This document shows positions 16,675-25,051 of a DNA stretch of 64,000 bases, in pieces (position 1 is the first letter of the stretch; every line of letters begins with the position of its first letter). The notes under the pieces were generated by a model, which saw only the letters and a program-made list of their open reading frames with translations, was not told the origin of the DNA and searched no databases. The translations under genes were made by a program, and so were the position numbers. Where the stretch lies: the NCBI RefSeq assembly GCF_031846525.1, contig NZ_JAVRHM010000007.1, forward strand, positions 1-64,000, written 5' to 3'. Source of the stretch: Autumnicola patrickiae (GTDB taxonomy: Bacteria; Bacteroidota; Bacteroidia; Flavobacteriales; Flavobacteriaceae).

Positions 16675-18156
16675 ATGTCTTTAAAATCTTTTGGGGCAAA
16701 ATTATTTGCCAAACAAATTCAGAATAACATCAAAAAATGGTCTTCAAATCCTGAAGATATTCAGATGAAGGTTTTCCAGCAGATCATTGCAAAAGGAAAA
16801 TTTACCGCCTTTGGGAAAGATCATAATTTTAAGCAAATAAAGACTTATAAGGACTTTGCGGGAAATGTTCCGGTAAGGGATTATGAGGAATTAAAACCTT
16901 ATGTAGACCGTATGGTAGCTGGGGAAGAAAGTGTACTTTGGCCGGGTAAGCCACTGTATTATGCTAAAACTTCAGGAACTACCAGTGGTGCAAAATATAT
17001 TCCGCTTACCAAAGATTCCATGCCCACCCACATCAATGCAGCCCGTAACGCCATTCTTTGTTATATAGCTGAAACCGGGAATTCTTCTTTTGTAGATGGT
17101 AAAATGATCTTTTTGCAGGGAAGTCCCGAAATGCAGGAAAAAAACGGAGTAAAACTTGGAAGGCTATCAGGAATTGTCGCTCATTACGTTCCGGCATACC
17201 TTCAAAAGAATAGGCTTCCAAGTTGGGAAACGAATTCTATTGATGATTGGGAAACAAAAGTAGATGCGATCGTAGAAGAAACCCGCAATGAAAATATGAC
17301 CGTAATTAGTGGAATTCCGTCGTGGGTTCAAATGTATTTCGAACGCCTGCAGAAGAAAACCGGTAAAAAAGTGGGTGATCTTTTTCCAAACTTTAATTTG
17401 TTTATTTACGGTGGAGTCAATTTTGAACCCTATCGTTCAAAATTTGAAAATCTTATTGGGAGGAAGGTAGATAGTATTGAACTTTACCCCGCTTCCGAAG
17501 GATTTTTTGCTTTTCAGGATAAGCAGGACGAAAAAGGAATGTTACTTCAGCTGGATTCCGGGATGTTCTATGAATTTATAAAAGCTGAAGAATTCTACAG
17601 CAAAAACCCGCAAAGGCTTAGCATTGGAGAGGTCGAAATTGGGCAAAATTACGTTATGATTGTGTCCACTACCGCAGGATTGTGGGCCTATAATGTGGGC
17701 GACACGGTCCAGTTTACCTCTACAAAACCATACAGGGTTATCGTTTCTGGCAGGATCAAACATTTTATCTCAGCTTTTGGCGAGCATGTAATAGCAAAAG
17801 AAGTGGAGGAAGCCATGCAAAAAGCAACGTCTGAAACAGATGCCAGGATAAGTGAATTTACAGTGGCGCCGCAAATTACACCGGCAGGGGAGGAGCTGCC
17901 TTACCATGAGTGGTTTATAGAATTTGAAAAGGAACCGGAAGATTTAAAGAAATTCAATGATATTCTGGATAAATCTATGCAGAAGCAAAATTCTTATTAT
18001 TTTGATTTGATTGAAGGAAAAATTCTTCAACCTTTGAAAATTACCAAAGTGCAACGTGACGGATTTCAGAAATACATGAAATCAATTGGAAAACTGGGTG
18101 GGCAAAATAAACTTCCGCGGTTATCCAACGATAGAAATATTGCTGATAAACTGTAA
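16675..18156 (+). CDS. GH3 auxin-responsive promoter family protein (acyl-adenylating amidosynthetase-like)
   Basis: 493 residues across the whole GH3 fold. The ATP-binding motif of the ANL superfamily appears as YYAKTSGTTSGAKYIPLT (about 100-117), and YPASEGFFAF and GLWAYNVGDTVQF correspond to later adenylation motifs. Plant GH3 enzymes join amino acids to hormone carboxylates through acyl-AMP. The bacterial substrates are unknown. It is sandwiched between an M23 peptidase and a DUF6909-like gene (26 nt gap). AMP is the expected by-product. Confidence 0.85.
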   Translation: MSLKSFGAKLFAKQIQNNIKKWSSNPEDIQMKVFQQIIAKGKFTAFGKDHNFKQIKTYKDFAGNVPVRDYEELKPYVDRMVAGEESVLWPGKPLYYAKTSGTTSGAKYIPLTKDSMPTHINAARNAILCYIAETGNSSFVDGKMIFLQGSPEMQEKNGVKLGRLSGIVAHYVPAYLQKNRLPSWETNSIDDWETKVDAIVEETRNENMTVISGIPSWVQMYFERLQKKTGKKVGDLFPNFNLFIYGGVNFEPYRSKFENLIGRKVDSIELYPASEGFFAFQDKQDEKGMLLQLDSGMFYEFIKAEEFYSKNPQRLSIGEVEIGQNYVMIVSTTAGLWAYNVGDTVQFTSTKPYRVIVSGRIKHFISAFGEHVIAKEVEEAMQKATSETDARISEFTVAPQITPAGEELPYHEWFIEFEKEPEDLKKFNDILDKSMQKQNSYYFDLIEGKILQPLKITKVQRDGFQKYMKSIGKLGGQNKLPRLSNDRNIADKL

Positions 18157-18182
18157 ATAATTTAGAGAAACTAAAAGAATAT

Positions 18183-19871
18183 ATGTCGAATTTGAAAATC
18201 GAGGGTCGCACCCGTGCTCAGGAAAGTTCCAGTGCTATAGAGCGAATGTATATTACTATGCGCCACCTTTTTAACAGGGGGTTTTATAAACCTATGGGTG
18301 TTTCAGGAGAAACGCTTAGAGAGGCTTTATTAACACTTAGACCAGAAATTTATGGATCTGTGGCGGGAGATAAAGCAGAATTACACGGACTTCTATACGT
18401 TATAGATAGGCTTCCAAAAGGGATTGAAGAATGTCGTTATATCAACCTTACCAGCGATGAGGGTTATGGGAATTCCCATTTTAAACCAATTATCCCTCCA
18501 AAAAGACGCCGGAACTGTTACCGTATAGACGATGAACAGATGAATATCGAAATTACCCGTGGTCGTTCAGAAATATATGATATTCTCACTCACCTCACAT
18601 TTTTGTTTATAGAGTCTCATAAAATTATGCGCCGTGTGGTGATAGATGAGGAGGGAAGTGTAACCCGCGACTGGCAAAAACTGGAAAAAGCTGTTTTACA
18701 AACCGAAGATCTTACTCAGGCAGAGCGGGAAGTAGCGTTAACACATACTGCAAATATTCTTGGAAGGACATTTAATGAAGTTACTACCATATATCCTAAA
18801 TTTTCCCTTCCCGAGAATCAGGAGCGCTTTTTAAATATTATTTACTGGTTGGGGAAACTCGCAATTTCAGAAATAGTAGAGAACAACAAGCGGCTTATCA
18901 CTTTTAGCCAGGTACTGCGGGAGCGTTTGGGACAACATATACATGGCGAAATTTGGGCAGATAAAATCAAGCAATATTTACTTGCCGAAAATCTTACACA
19001 TCGTCCAATACACATTATCAGTGCCAATATGCACAGCGTAATGAATACACTATTTACTCCTGTTGCTCTTAAAGCCGAATTAAAAAAGAAGAAGCCATTG
19101 GGCGTCTACGAAGATTTAAGTGATAGCGGGAACGGGCCTTTGCGTAATAAAGTGGCCAAGGCAGCGCTCAGTAATGGAATGAAGTTCATTGAAGATGATA
19201 GCGGTACCAATATAGATGTGCAGGTTTTTGACACCGCAAAACTTGAAGATGGTTTTAAAGTTAAAGGTTTTGCTGAAAAACCCGAAGAAGAGAAGCCGGT
19301 AATAATTGTAATGGATTATGCCTTTGGAGAACAGGCCTACGAAACAATGGATGAGCTTTTAAAACCCTATTCTTTTGAGGATGATGAAATCCATATGAAT
19401 GTAAAATCCATTTCGATTATGGGTAAAGCAGGAATACTTGAAGGTGCAAAAGGGGATATTATGGTTCCTACGGCACATTTATTTGAAGGAACTGCAGATA
19501 ATTATCCTTTTAAAAATGAACTTTCAAAAGAAGATCTGGAAGGTCATGATATTCATGTGGTAGACGGTAGTATGATTACGGTTTTGGGAACTTCCCTTCA
19601 AAATAAGGACATTTTAAGGTTTTTTCACGATTCCACCTGGAATGTGAGCGGACTTGAAATGGAAGGGGCGCATTACCAAAAAGCCATACAGGCAGCGGCA
19701 AAGTTACGCGGCAATATAGATGGCGATGTAAAGGTACGCTATGCTTATTATGCATCAGATAATCCGCTGGAAACAGGAAGTACGTTGGCTTCGGGAGGTT
19801 TAGGAACTACGGGTGTAAAACCAACTTATCTTATTACCGAAAAAATTCTCGAGCAAATATTCAATTCTTAA
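18183..19871 (+). CDS. DUF6909-like protein with nucleoside-phosphorylase-like C-terminal half
   Basis: 562 residues with no signal peptide. I associate it with the Bacteroidota family DUF6909, from memory. The N-terminal half is mainly helical and contains RRRNCYRIDDEQMNIEITRG. The C-terminal half (about 360-560) carries features reminiscent of the PNP/UDP phosphorylase and AMP-nucleosidase fold: ISIMGKAGILEGAKGDIMVP, then SGLEMEGAHY, whose MEG triplet resembles the ribose-binding element, and a Gly-rich STLASGGLGTTG. Function is unknown. It is probably cotranscribed with the GH3 gene. Confidence 0.6.
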   Translation: MSNLKIEGRTRAQESSSAIERMYITMRHLFNRGFYKPMGVSGETLREALLTLRPEIYGSVAGDKAELHGLLYVIDRLPKGIEECRYINLTSDEGYGNSHFKPIIPPKRRRNCYRIDDEQMNIEITRGRSEIYDILTHLTFLFIESHKIMRRVVIDEEGSVTRDWQKLEKAVLQTEDLTQAEREVALTHTANILGRTFNEVTTIYPKFSLPENQERFLNIIYWLGKLAISEIVENNKRLITFSQVLRERLGQHIHGEIWADKIKQYLLAENLTHRPIHIISANMHSVMNTLFTPVALKAELKKKKPLGVYEDLSDSGNGPLRNKVAKAALSNGMKFIEDDSGTNIDVQVFDTAKLEDGFKVKGFAEKPEEEKPVIIVMDYAFGEQAYETMDELLKPYSFEDDEIHMNVKSISIMGKAGILEGAKGDIMVPTAHLFEGTADNYPFKNELSKEDLEGHDIHVVDGSMITVLGTSLQNKDILRFFHDSTWNVSGLEMEGAHYQKAIQAAAKLRGNIDGDVKVRYAYYASDNPLETGSTLASGGLGTTGVKPTYLITEKILEQIFNS

Positions 19872-19880
19872 AATAAAATT

Positions 19881-20426
19881 ATGCAGGCAGAACAGACACC
19901 TCTAAAAGACTGTTTTTTAATAAAACCTTCCATATTTACAGACAAGCGCGGGATATTTCTGGAAAGTTATAATCGTAAAAAATTTGCAGAAATAACGGGA
20001 ATAGAAGATGAGTTTGTTCAGGATAACCAGTCTGTGTCGAAATTTGGGGTTTTAAGGGGCATCCATTTTCAAACCGGAGAATTTGCACAGGCAAAAATAG
20101 TACGGGTGATTCACGGGAAAGTACTGGATGTTGTGGTAGATTTGCGACCAGGTTCACAAACATTTCAAAAGACGTACAGTGTGGTGCTCGATGATCAGAA
20201 TTTACACCAGTTATATGTTCCAAAGGGATTTGGACACGGGTTCCTTACCTTATCTGAAACCTCTGTTTTTGCCTATAAATGTGATAAATATTATACACCG
20301 GGAGCAGAATCTGGAATTATTTATAATGACCCGAACCTCAATATTCAATGGAATTTTCCTGAAGAAAAAATGATTATTTCAGATAAAGATATGCAGCAGC
20401 CAACTTTTAAGGAGCAATTTAAATGA
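19881..20426 (+). CDS. rfbC: dTDP-4-dehydrorhamnose 3,5-epimerase
   Basis: 181 residues of the RmlC cupin family. It converts dTDP-4-keto-6-deoxyglucose to dTDP-4-keto-L-rhamnose for surface polysaccharides. The catalytic His lies in VLRGIHFQ (about residue 60), and the VYKCDKYYTPGAESGI segment carries the second active-site Tyr region. Its stop overlaps the rfbD start (ATGA). The upstream steps RfbA and RfbB are not adjacent. Confidence 0.95.
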   Translation: MQAEQTPLKDCFLIKPSIFTDKRGIFLESYNRKKFAEITGIEDEFVQDNQSVSKFGVLRGIHFQTGEFAQAKIVRVIHGKVLDVVVDLRPGSQTFQKTYSVVLDDQNLHQLYVPKGFGHGFLTLSETSVFAYKCDKYYTPGAESGIIYNDPNLNIQWNFPEEKMIISDKDMQQPTFKEQFK

Positions 20427-21292
20427 AATCTATTCTAGTTACAGGAGCTTCAGGGCAATTAGGCAGGTGTTTTGAGAAGCTGTCTTCGCAGTATAGTCAG
20501 TTTGATTTTGTGTTTATGAGTTCTTCAGAATTGGATATTACCAATAAATGCGATCTCACCCATTTATTTGCTGCAAAAGATTTTGATTACTGCATAAATT
20601 GTGCAGCTTATACAAATGTCGAAAAAGCAGAATCTGAAAAGGAGAAAGCTTTTAAAGTGAATGCCGAAGCACCTAAAATACTGGCCGATATTTGCCATTT
20701 TTCGAACACCACTTTATTTCATTTTTCTACAGATTATGTCTTCAACGGAAATTCAAAAATGCCTTATGCTGAAGATGATAAAACCGACCCCATTAATGTT
20801 TACGGCGCTTCCAAGCTAAAAGGAGAGGAAAATATACGGAAATCTGCAGATAAATACTTTATTTTCAGGACTTCCTGGCTTTATTCGGAATTTAATCATA
20901 ATTTTTTCAATACAATCCTTAGAAAAGCTGAAGAAAAAGCAACTTTAAACATTACCACTGCTCAAAAAGGAACCCCCACCAATGCAAATGACCTTGCGCA
21001 GCTGGTAATGCAAATTATCGTCTCGGAAAATGCCAATTATGGAGTTTATCATTTTAGCAACGATGGGGAAGCCACCTGGTACGACTTTGCGGAAGCTATT
21101 TTAGAAATTTCGGGAAATACTGAAGTTTTAGAGCTTAATAAGGACAATTCTTATAAAACTGTAGCTAAACGACCCGAATATAGCGTGTTGAGCAAAAAAG
21201 AAGTACAGCAAAATTTCAATATTCCATTAATCCACTGGCGGGAAAGCCTGGAACAATTGTATAATTCTGCAATTTCAAAGAAAAGTTCCTGA
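20423..21292 (+). CDS. rfbD: dTDP-4-dehydrorhamnose reductase
   Basis: 289 residues, a short-chain dehydrogenase fold. The N-terminal Rossmann motif is TGASGQLGR, and the catalytic triad region contains STDYVFNG and YGASKLKGE (YxxxK). It makes dTDP-L-rhamnose using NADPH. It overlaps rfbC by 4 nt and the glycosyltransferase gene by 1 nt, so the three are translationally coupled. Confidence 0.94.
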   Translation: MKSILVTGASGQLGRCFEKLSSQYSQFDFVFMSSSELDITNKCDLTHLFAAKDFDYCINCAAYTNVEKAESEKEKAFKVNAEAPKILADICHFSNTTLFHFSTDYVFNGNSKMPYAEDDKTDPINVYGASKLKGEENIRKSADKYFIFRTSWLYSEFNHNFFNTILRKAEEKATLNITTAQKGTPTNANDLAQLVMQIIVSENANYGVYHFSNDGEATWYDFAEAILEISGNTEVLELNKDNSYKTVAKRPEYSVLSKKEVQQNFNIPLIHWRESLEQLYNSAISKKSS

Positions 21293-22107
21293 TGCCAGCT
21301 TCGGTTTTGGAAAATTTAAAAGGCATAAGGACGGATCATTCAACTTTGGTTTCCATAATAATGCCTGCCTACAATTCCGCCGAATTTATTACTGAAGCTA
21401 TTCTTTCTGTTCAAAAACAAACATATTCCAACTGGGAACTTCTGGTTATTGATGATGCTTCTAAAGATTTTACGCTCTCAAAAGTCCGGACTCATGCAAA
21501 AGAAGATCCACGCATCAAACTTTTTGAAAACAAGAAGAACAAAGGCACAGGTTATAGCCGCAATAAGGGAATTAAAGCCGCTAAGGGCGATTTTATTGCT
21601 TTTCTGGATGCAGATGACCTCTGGAAGGTGAACAAGCTGGAAATGCAGCTGGAGTTCATGAAGAGCAACGAGCTCTCTGTTTCCTATTCCAGCTACGAAC
21701 GTATTACCGAAAATGGGCAAAAACGGAACGAGATTATAGAAGCGCTTCCGTATTTAACCTATGAAAAATTACTTAAAGCCAATTACATTGGAAACCTTAC
21801 CGGCATGTACGATGTGGTGCAACTTGGAAAAATTTATGCTCCCGAGGTGAGGAAACGGCAGGACTGGGCTTTATGGCTGGAGGCAATAAAAAAAGGAGGA
21901 ACAGCCAAGGGATTAAAGGAGCCGCTGGCACTCTATCGCTTGAGGAGAAATTCTGTTTCAGGAAATAAACTGGAAATGCTTGGGCACAACTTCAATATCT
22001 ATTATCGTGTGCTGGGTTTCAGTTTCTTTAAAAGCCTGAAATATATGGGTATATTTTTAAAAGAGCAGTTAGTGGTAAAAACGCGGCAGTTAAAACCGAT
22101 TAAATAA
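21292..22107 (+). CDS. Glycosyltransferase family 2
   Basis: 271 residues. It is a GT-A fold transferase: VSIIMPAYNSAEFI at the N-terminus, LLVIDDASKD, and the metal-binding DXD region AFLDADDLW at about residues 102-110. It probably transfers a sugar to a lipid-linked O-antigen or capsule intermediate, and its place after rfbCD makes a rhamnose-containing glycan plausible (inference). Its 3' end overlaps the convergent adenylation-enzyme gene by 8 nt. Confidence 0.88.
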   Translation: MPASVLENLKGIRTDHSTLVSIIMPAYNSAEFITEAILSVQKQTYSNWELLVIDDASKDFTLSKVRTHAKEDPRIKLFENKKNKGTGYSRNKGIKAAKGDFIAFLDADDLWKVNKLEMQLEFMKSNELSVSYSSYERITENGQKRNEIIEALPYLTYEKLLKANYIGNLTGMYDVVQLGKIYAPEVRKRQDWALWLEAIKKGGTAKGLKEPLALYRLRRNSVSGNKLEMLGHNFNIYYRVLGFSFFKSLKYMGIFLKEQLVVKTRQLKPIK

Positions 22108-23410
22108 GGGAGGTGAATTGTTTAAGTTTTCCGCTTTTGCTCCGTTGGAGCGTGTCTTTTCTTTCAAATTCTACTTTTAAATCTTTACCCACATATCTTT
22201 GAATGGCTGAAGTAATCTTCTGAATTTGATTTTCAGAAAAATCATTCTCACTAACGTACTCAATTTTAAACGAATCTAGCGCCGTTTGAGTGATTACAAA
22301 CTCTTTAATACTTCCGGTATCGGTAATTATGGTTTTTGTAACGTAGTAAAATGTAAGTCCCGGTACCACTTTACCATTTGCTAAATGGGCGATATCATTG
22401 GTGCGGCCAATAAGTTTTTGAAGTTTGGGATGTTTAAAAGTACTCGTTTCAGATAAAATGCCGGTGTCGCCAATATCATAACGAATCATGGGATGTGCCT
22501 TATTGTACAGCGAAGTAATCACCACCCGTCCTTCTGCTCCCAAAGGCAGGATATTATTTTTTTCATCGAGAATCTCCACATAAAGATCTTCAGAATTTAC
22601 GATCCAATCTTTTTCAGGATTTTCAAAAGCGATCAGCCCAACTTCACTGGCGCCATATTCATTTAAAACCGGAACACCCAACGTTTCTTCCATCAGGATT
22701 TTGTCGTTTTCAAAAAGACGTTCAGAAGTAACAATGCAAACCTTTAGGCTGGGACAAATTTCCTTCAGAATAATATTTTCATTCTTAAGAAATTTTGCGA
22801 ACAGTAGAATTGCACTGGTATAACCATTTATATATTCAAATTTGGTTCTTTTGAAGCGTTGCAGAAACTTCTGCATTTTCGCATCACTTAAATTGAAAAT
22901 ATTAAACCTCCGTCGCAGGCTGATACGATCTTTTACGCGCTCCTGTATATTTCCGTAGAAATCCAACGGAATCCCATAAAACCTGGCCTGTAAAGACTTG
23001 TTGAGGTCTATCCCGTGCCAGTGATAGCGATTATTAAAACCGGCCCAACTTAGAGCATGGGAAAAACGGTCTTTGGCAAAAATAAACGGCTGCCCGCTGC
23101 TGCCTGAAGTTTTTCCCACATAAGTAGTTTTGCGGCTGCTATAGCCCTTGCTTAGACGATTTTGTAAAGGCTGCTGAAGATCAGTCTTTTTCATTACAGG
23201 AACATCTGCCCAGTTTTTGCAATTCTTTTTAGGACAGAACTGTCTGTAAAATGTATTATTTTCGATGTGGAATTTTAGAATAGAGTTACGCTGTTCCTCA
23301 AGATATTCCTGATATTTCTGCTCCGGAATTTCCTGGATTTGTTGCAACAATTTTTCTGCCCGGTTAATTGGGAAATTGTTAAGCTGTAAAGAAAGCCTGA
23401 ACCACTCCAA
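22100..23410 (-). CDS. PaaK/CapK-like adenylate-forming enzyme (phenylacetate-CoA ligase family)
   Basis: 436 residues of the ANL adenylating superfamily. The Gly/Ser-rich ATP loop is KTSGSSGQPFIF (about 100-111), NEYGASEVGLIAFE is the adenylation core motif, and RYDIGDTG the hinge region. CapK-type members sit in polysaccharide clusters and are thought to activate carboxylic groups. Convergence with rfbCD-GT2 points to such a role rather than phenylacetate breakdown, since no paa genes accompany it. The substrate is unknown. Confidence 0.8.
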   Translation of the reverse strand: MEWFRLSLQLNNFPINRAEKLLQQIQEIPEQKYQEYLEEQRNSILKFHIENNTFYRQFCPKKNCKNWADVPVMKKTDLQQPLQNRLSKGYSSRKTTYVGKTSGSSGQPFIFAKDRFSHALSWAGFNNRYHWHGIDLNKSLQARFYGIPLDFYGNIQERVKDRISLRRRFNIFNLSDAKMQKFLQRFKRTKFEYINGYTSAILLFAKFLKNENIILKEICPSLKVCIVTSERLFENDKILMEETLGVPVLNEYGASEVGLIAFENPEKDWIVNSEDLYVEILDEKNNILPLGAEGRVVITSLYNKAHPMIRYDIGDTGILSETSTFKHPKLQKLIGRTNDIAHLANGKVVPGLTFYYVTKTIITDTGSIKEFVITQTALDSFKIEYVSENDFSENQIQKITSAIQRYVGKDLKVEFERKDTLQRSKSGKLKQFTSLI

Positions 23411-23441
23411 ATGCTTTAATTTCGTTTTTTGTAAAAAATAA

Positions 23442-23473
23442 TTGGTGCTTCAATTTACAAACAATTATTTTTG
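23442..23473 (+). promoter_or_regulatory. Promoter (TTG, 21 nt, TATTTTTG) for purD
   Basis: A TTG at 23442-23444 is separated by 21 nt from a perfect -7 element TATTTTTG at 23466-23473. The element overlaps the TTG at 23471 that would give a longer protein, which favours the ATG at 23498. Confidence 0.6.
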
Positions 23474-23497
23474 GCGCAACAACTAAAACAGTTCCAG

Positions 23498-24772
23498 ATG
23501 AAAATATTAATTCTTGGCGCCGGTGGCCGTGAACATACCTTTGCATATATGATCTCTCAAAGCGAGCGATGTACTGAACTTTTTGTGGCTCCGGGCAATG
23601 CGGGAACTTCAGAAATTGCTGAAAATGTAGATTTAAAAGTCACAGATTTTGAAGCAATTAAAAGTTTCGTGCTGGAAAAAGGAATTGAAATGCTCGTTGT
23701 AGGGCCCGAAGATCCCCTGGTGGAAGGAATAGCCGATTTCTTTTCTCAAAATGAGCAGCTTAGGAATGTGAAATTAATTGGCCCGTCCAAGAGAGGAGCT
23801 TTGCTGGAAGGAAGCAAGGAGCGTGCTAAGGAATTTATGTTGATACATAAAATCCCTACCGCAGCTTATGAAAGTTTTACAGAAGAAAGCCTCGAAGCAG
23901 GAAAATCTTTCCTTGAAACGCTGGATGCACCTTATGTACTTAAAGCCGATGGTCTTGCTGCGGGAAAAGGTGTGCTAATACTGGATGATCTCGAAGAAGC
24001 GAAAGCAGAACTCGAGCGCATGTTGGCTGGTAAAAAATTTGGCGCAGCCAGTGCTAAAGTCGTAATCGAAGAATTCCTGGATGGAATAGAGCTGAGTGTG
24101 TTTGTTTTAACCGATGGAAAGAATTACAAAATCCTCCCAACAGCCAAAGATTACAAGCGAATTGGCGAGGGCGATACCGGACTAAATACTGGCGGAATGG
24201 GTGCGATTTCCCCGGTTCCTTTTGCAGATAAGGAGTTTATGCAGAAAATTGAGGAGCGTATCGTAAAGCCTACGGTTGATGGATTAAATGAAGAAGATAT
24301 AAGCTATAAAGGCTTTATTTTTATCGGACTCATAAAAGTAAATGATAATCCTTACGTTATTGAATATAATGTGAGAATGGGTGACCCAGAAACTGAAGTT
24401 GTGTTACCAAGAATAAAATCTGATTTGGTGGAGGTTCTGGAAAAAACCTTCGACTCAAAATTGGATGAAGTTAATCTTGAAATAGACGAACGTGCAGCGG
24501 CTACAGTGATGATGGTTTCTGGGGGATATCCCGAAGCTTATGAAAAAGGAAAGGAAATTACGGGATTAGATAAAGTAGAAGATTCAATTGTTTTCCATGC
24601 AGGAACAAAAATGGAAGATGGAAAAGTAGTAACAAGTGGTGGCCGCGTTATAGCCATTACATCCCTGGATAAGGATTACAAAAAGGCGCTAAAAAAATCT
24701 TACCAAAATGCAGAAAAACTACATTTCGATAAGATGTATTATAGAAAGGATTTAGGTTTTGACCTATCCTAA
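23498..24772 (+). CDS. purD: Phosphoribosylamine--glycine ligase
   Basis: 424 residues, ATP-grasp fold, second step of purine biosynthesis (phosphoribosylamine + glycine to GAR). The N-terminus is MKILILGAGGREHT. The ATP-grasp has YVLKADGLAAGKGV, the GARS signature appears in NTGGMGAISP, and NVRMGDPETEVVLP carries the metal ligands. I chose the ATG at 23498, where homologues begin. It overlaps the convergent small membrane-protein gene by 9 nt. Other pur genes are not nearby. Confidence 0.97.
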   Translation: MKILILGAGGREHTFAYMISQSERCTELFVAPGNAGTSEIAENVDLKVTDFEAIKSFVLEKGIEMLVVGPEDPLVEGIADFFSQNEQLRNVKLIGPSKRGALLEGSKERAKEFMLIHKIPTAAYESFTEESLEAGKSFLETLDAPYVLKADGLAAGKGVLILDDLEEAKAELERMLAGKKFGAASAKVVIEEFLDGIELSVFVLTDGKNYKILPTAKDYKRIGEGDTGLNTGGMGAISPVPFADKEFMQKIEERIVKPTVDGLNEEDISYKGFIFIGLIKVNDNPYVIEYNVRMGDPETEVVLPRIKSDLVEVLEKTFDSKLDEVNLEIDERAAATVMMVSGGYPEAYEKGKEITGLDKVEDSIVFHAGTKMEDGKVVTSGGRVIAITSLDKDYKKALKKSYQNAEKLHFDKMYYRKDLGFDLS

Positions 24773-24994
24773 AAAGGAATGTGCTTTGGGATCCCTGTTT
24801 TCTTCGTTGTTGTCGTTAAAACCTTTTAACTGCTTCATCCAGTAAAGGAAAGCGACAAAACCAATAATTACAAAGAAGAAATTAAGTGCATTAGCCAGGA
24901 ACCAGGATTCAAGCTCCAGTTCACGTATCCAATCCAGCGGAGCAAACAGGACGTTTACAAATAGATCCTCAATTCCTTCAAATAAATCTTTCAT
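24764..24994 (-). CDS. Small single-span membrane protein (DUF6341-like)
   Basis: 76 residues. An N-terminal amphipathic stretch (MKDLFEGIEDLFVNVLFAPLD) is followed by one membrane helix (about 34-50) and a polar Asn/Glu tail. I recall this as a flavobacterial family (DUF6341) sometimes mislabelled uracil phosphoribosyltransferase; it has no PRTase motif. Function unknown. It is divergent from the DUF6427-like gene with both promoters in the 47-nt gap, which suggests a conserved gene pair. Confidence 0.7.
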   Translation of the reverse strand: MKDLFEGIEDLFVNVLFAPLDWIRELELESWFLANALNFFFVIIGFVAFLYWMKQLKGFNDNNEENRDPKAHSFLG

Positions 24995-24998
24995 GGTA

Positions 24999-25006
24999 TA
25001 ACTTTG
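24999..25006 (+). promoter_or_regulatory. -7 element (TAACTTTG) for the DUF6427-like gene
   Basis: A perfect TAnnTTTG match 35 nt upstream of the ATG at 25042, facing away from the small membrane-protein gene. No clear -33 element. Confidence 0.5.
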
Positions 25007-25021
25007 TTATATTAATTGTTA

Positions 25022-25051
25022 CAAAAATATAAAAAACGGCAATGCTAACAA
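25022..25051 (-). promoter_or_regulatory. Promoter (TTG, 19 nt, TATTTTTG) for the small membrane protein
   Basis: On the minus strand a TTG (25051-25049), a 19-nt spacer and TATTTTTG (25029-25022) form a well-spaced Bacteroidota promoter. It overlaps the start of the divergent gene, so the two promoters probably interfere. Confidence 0.55.
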
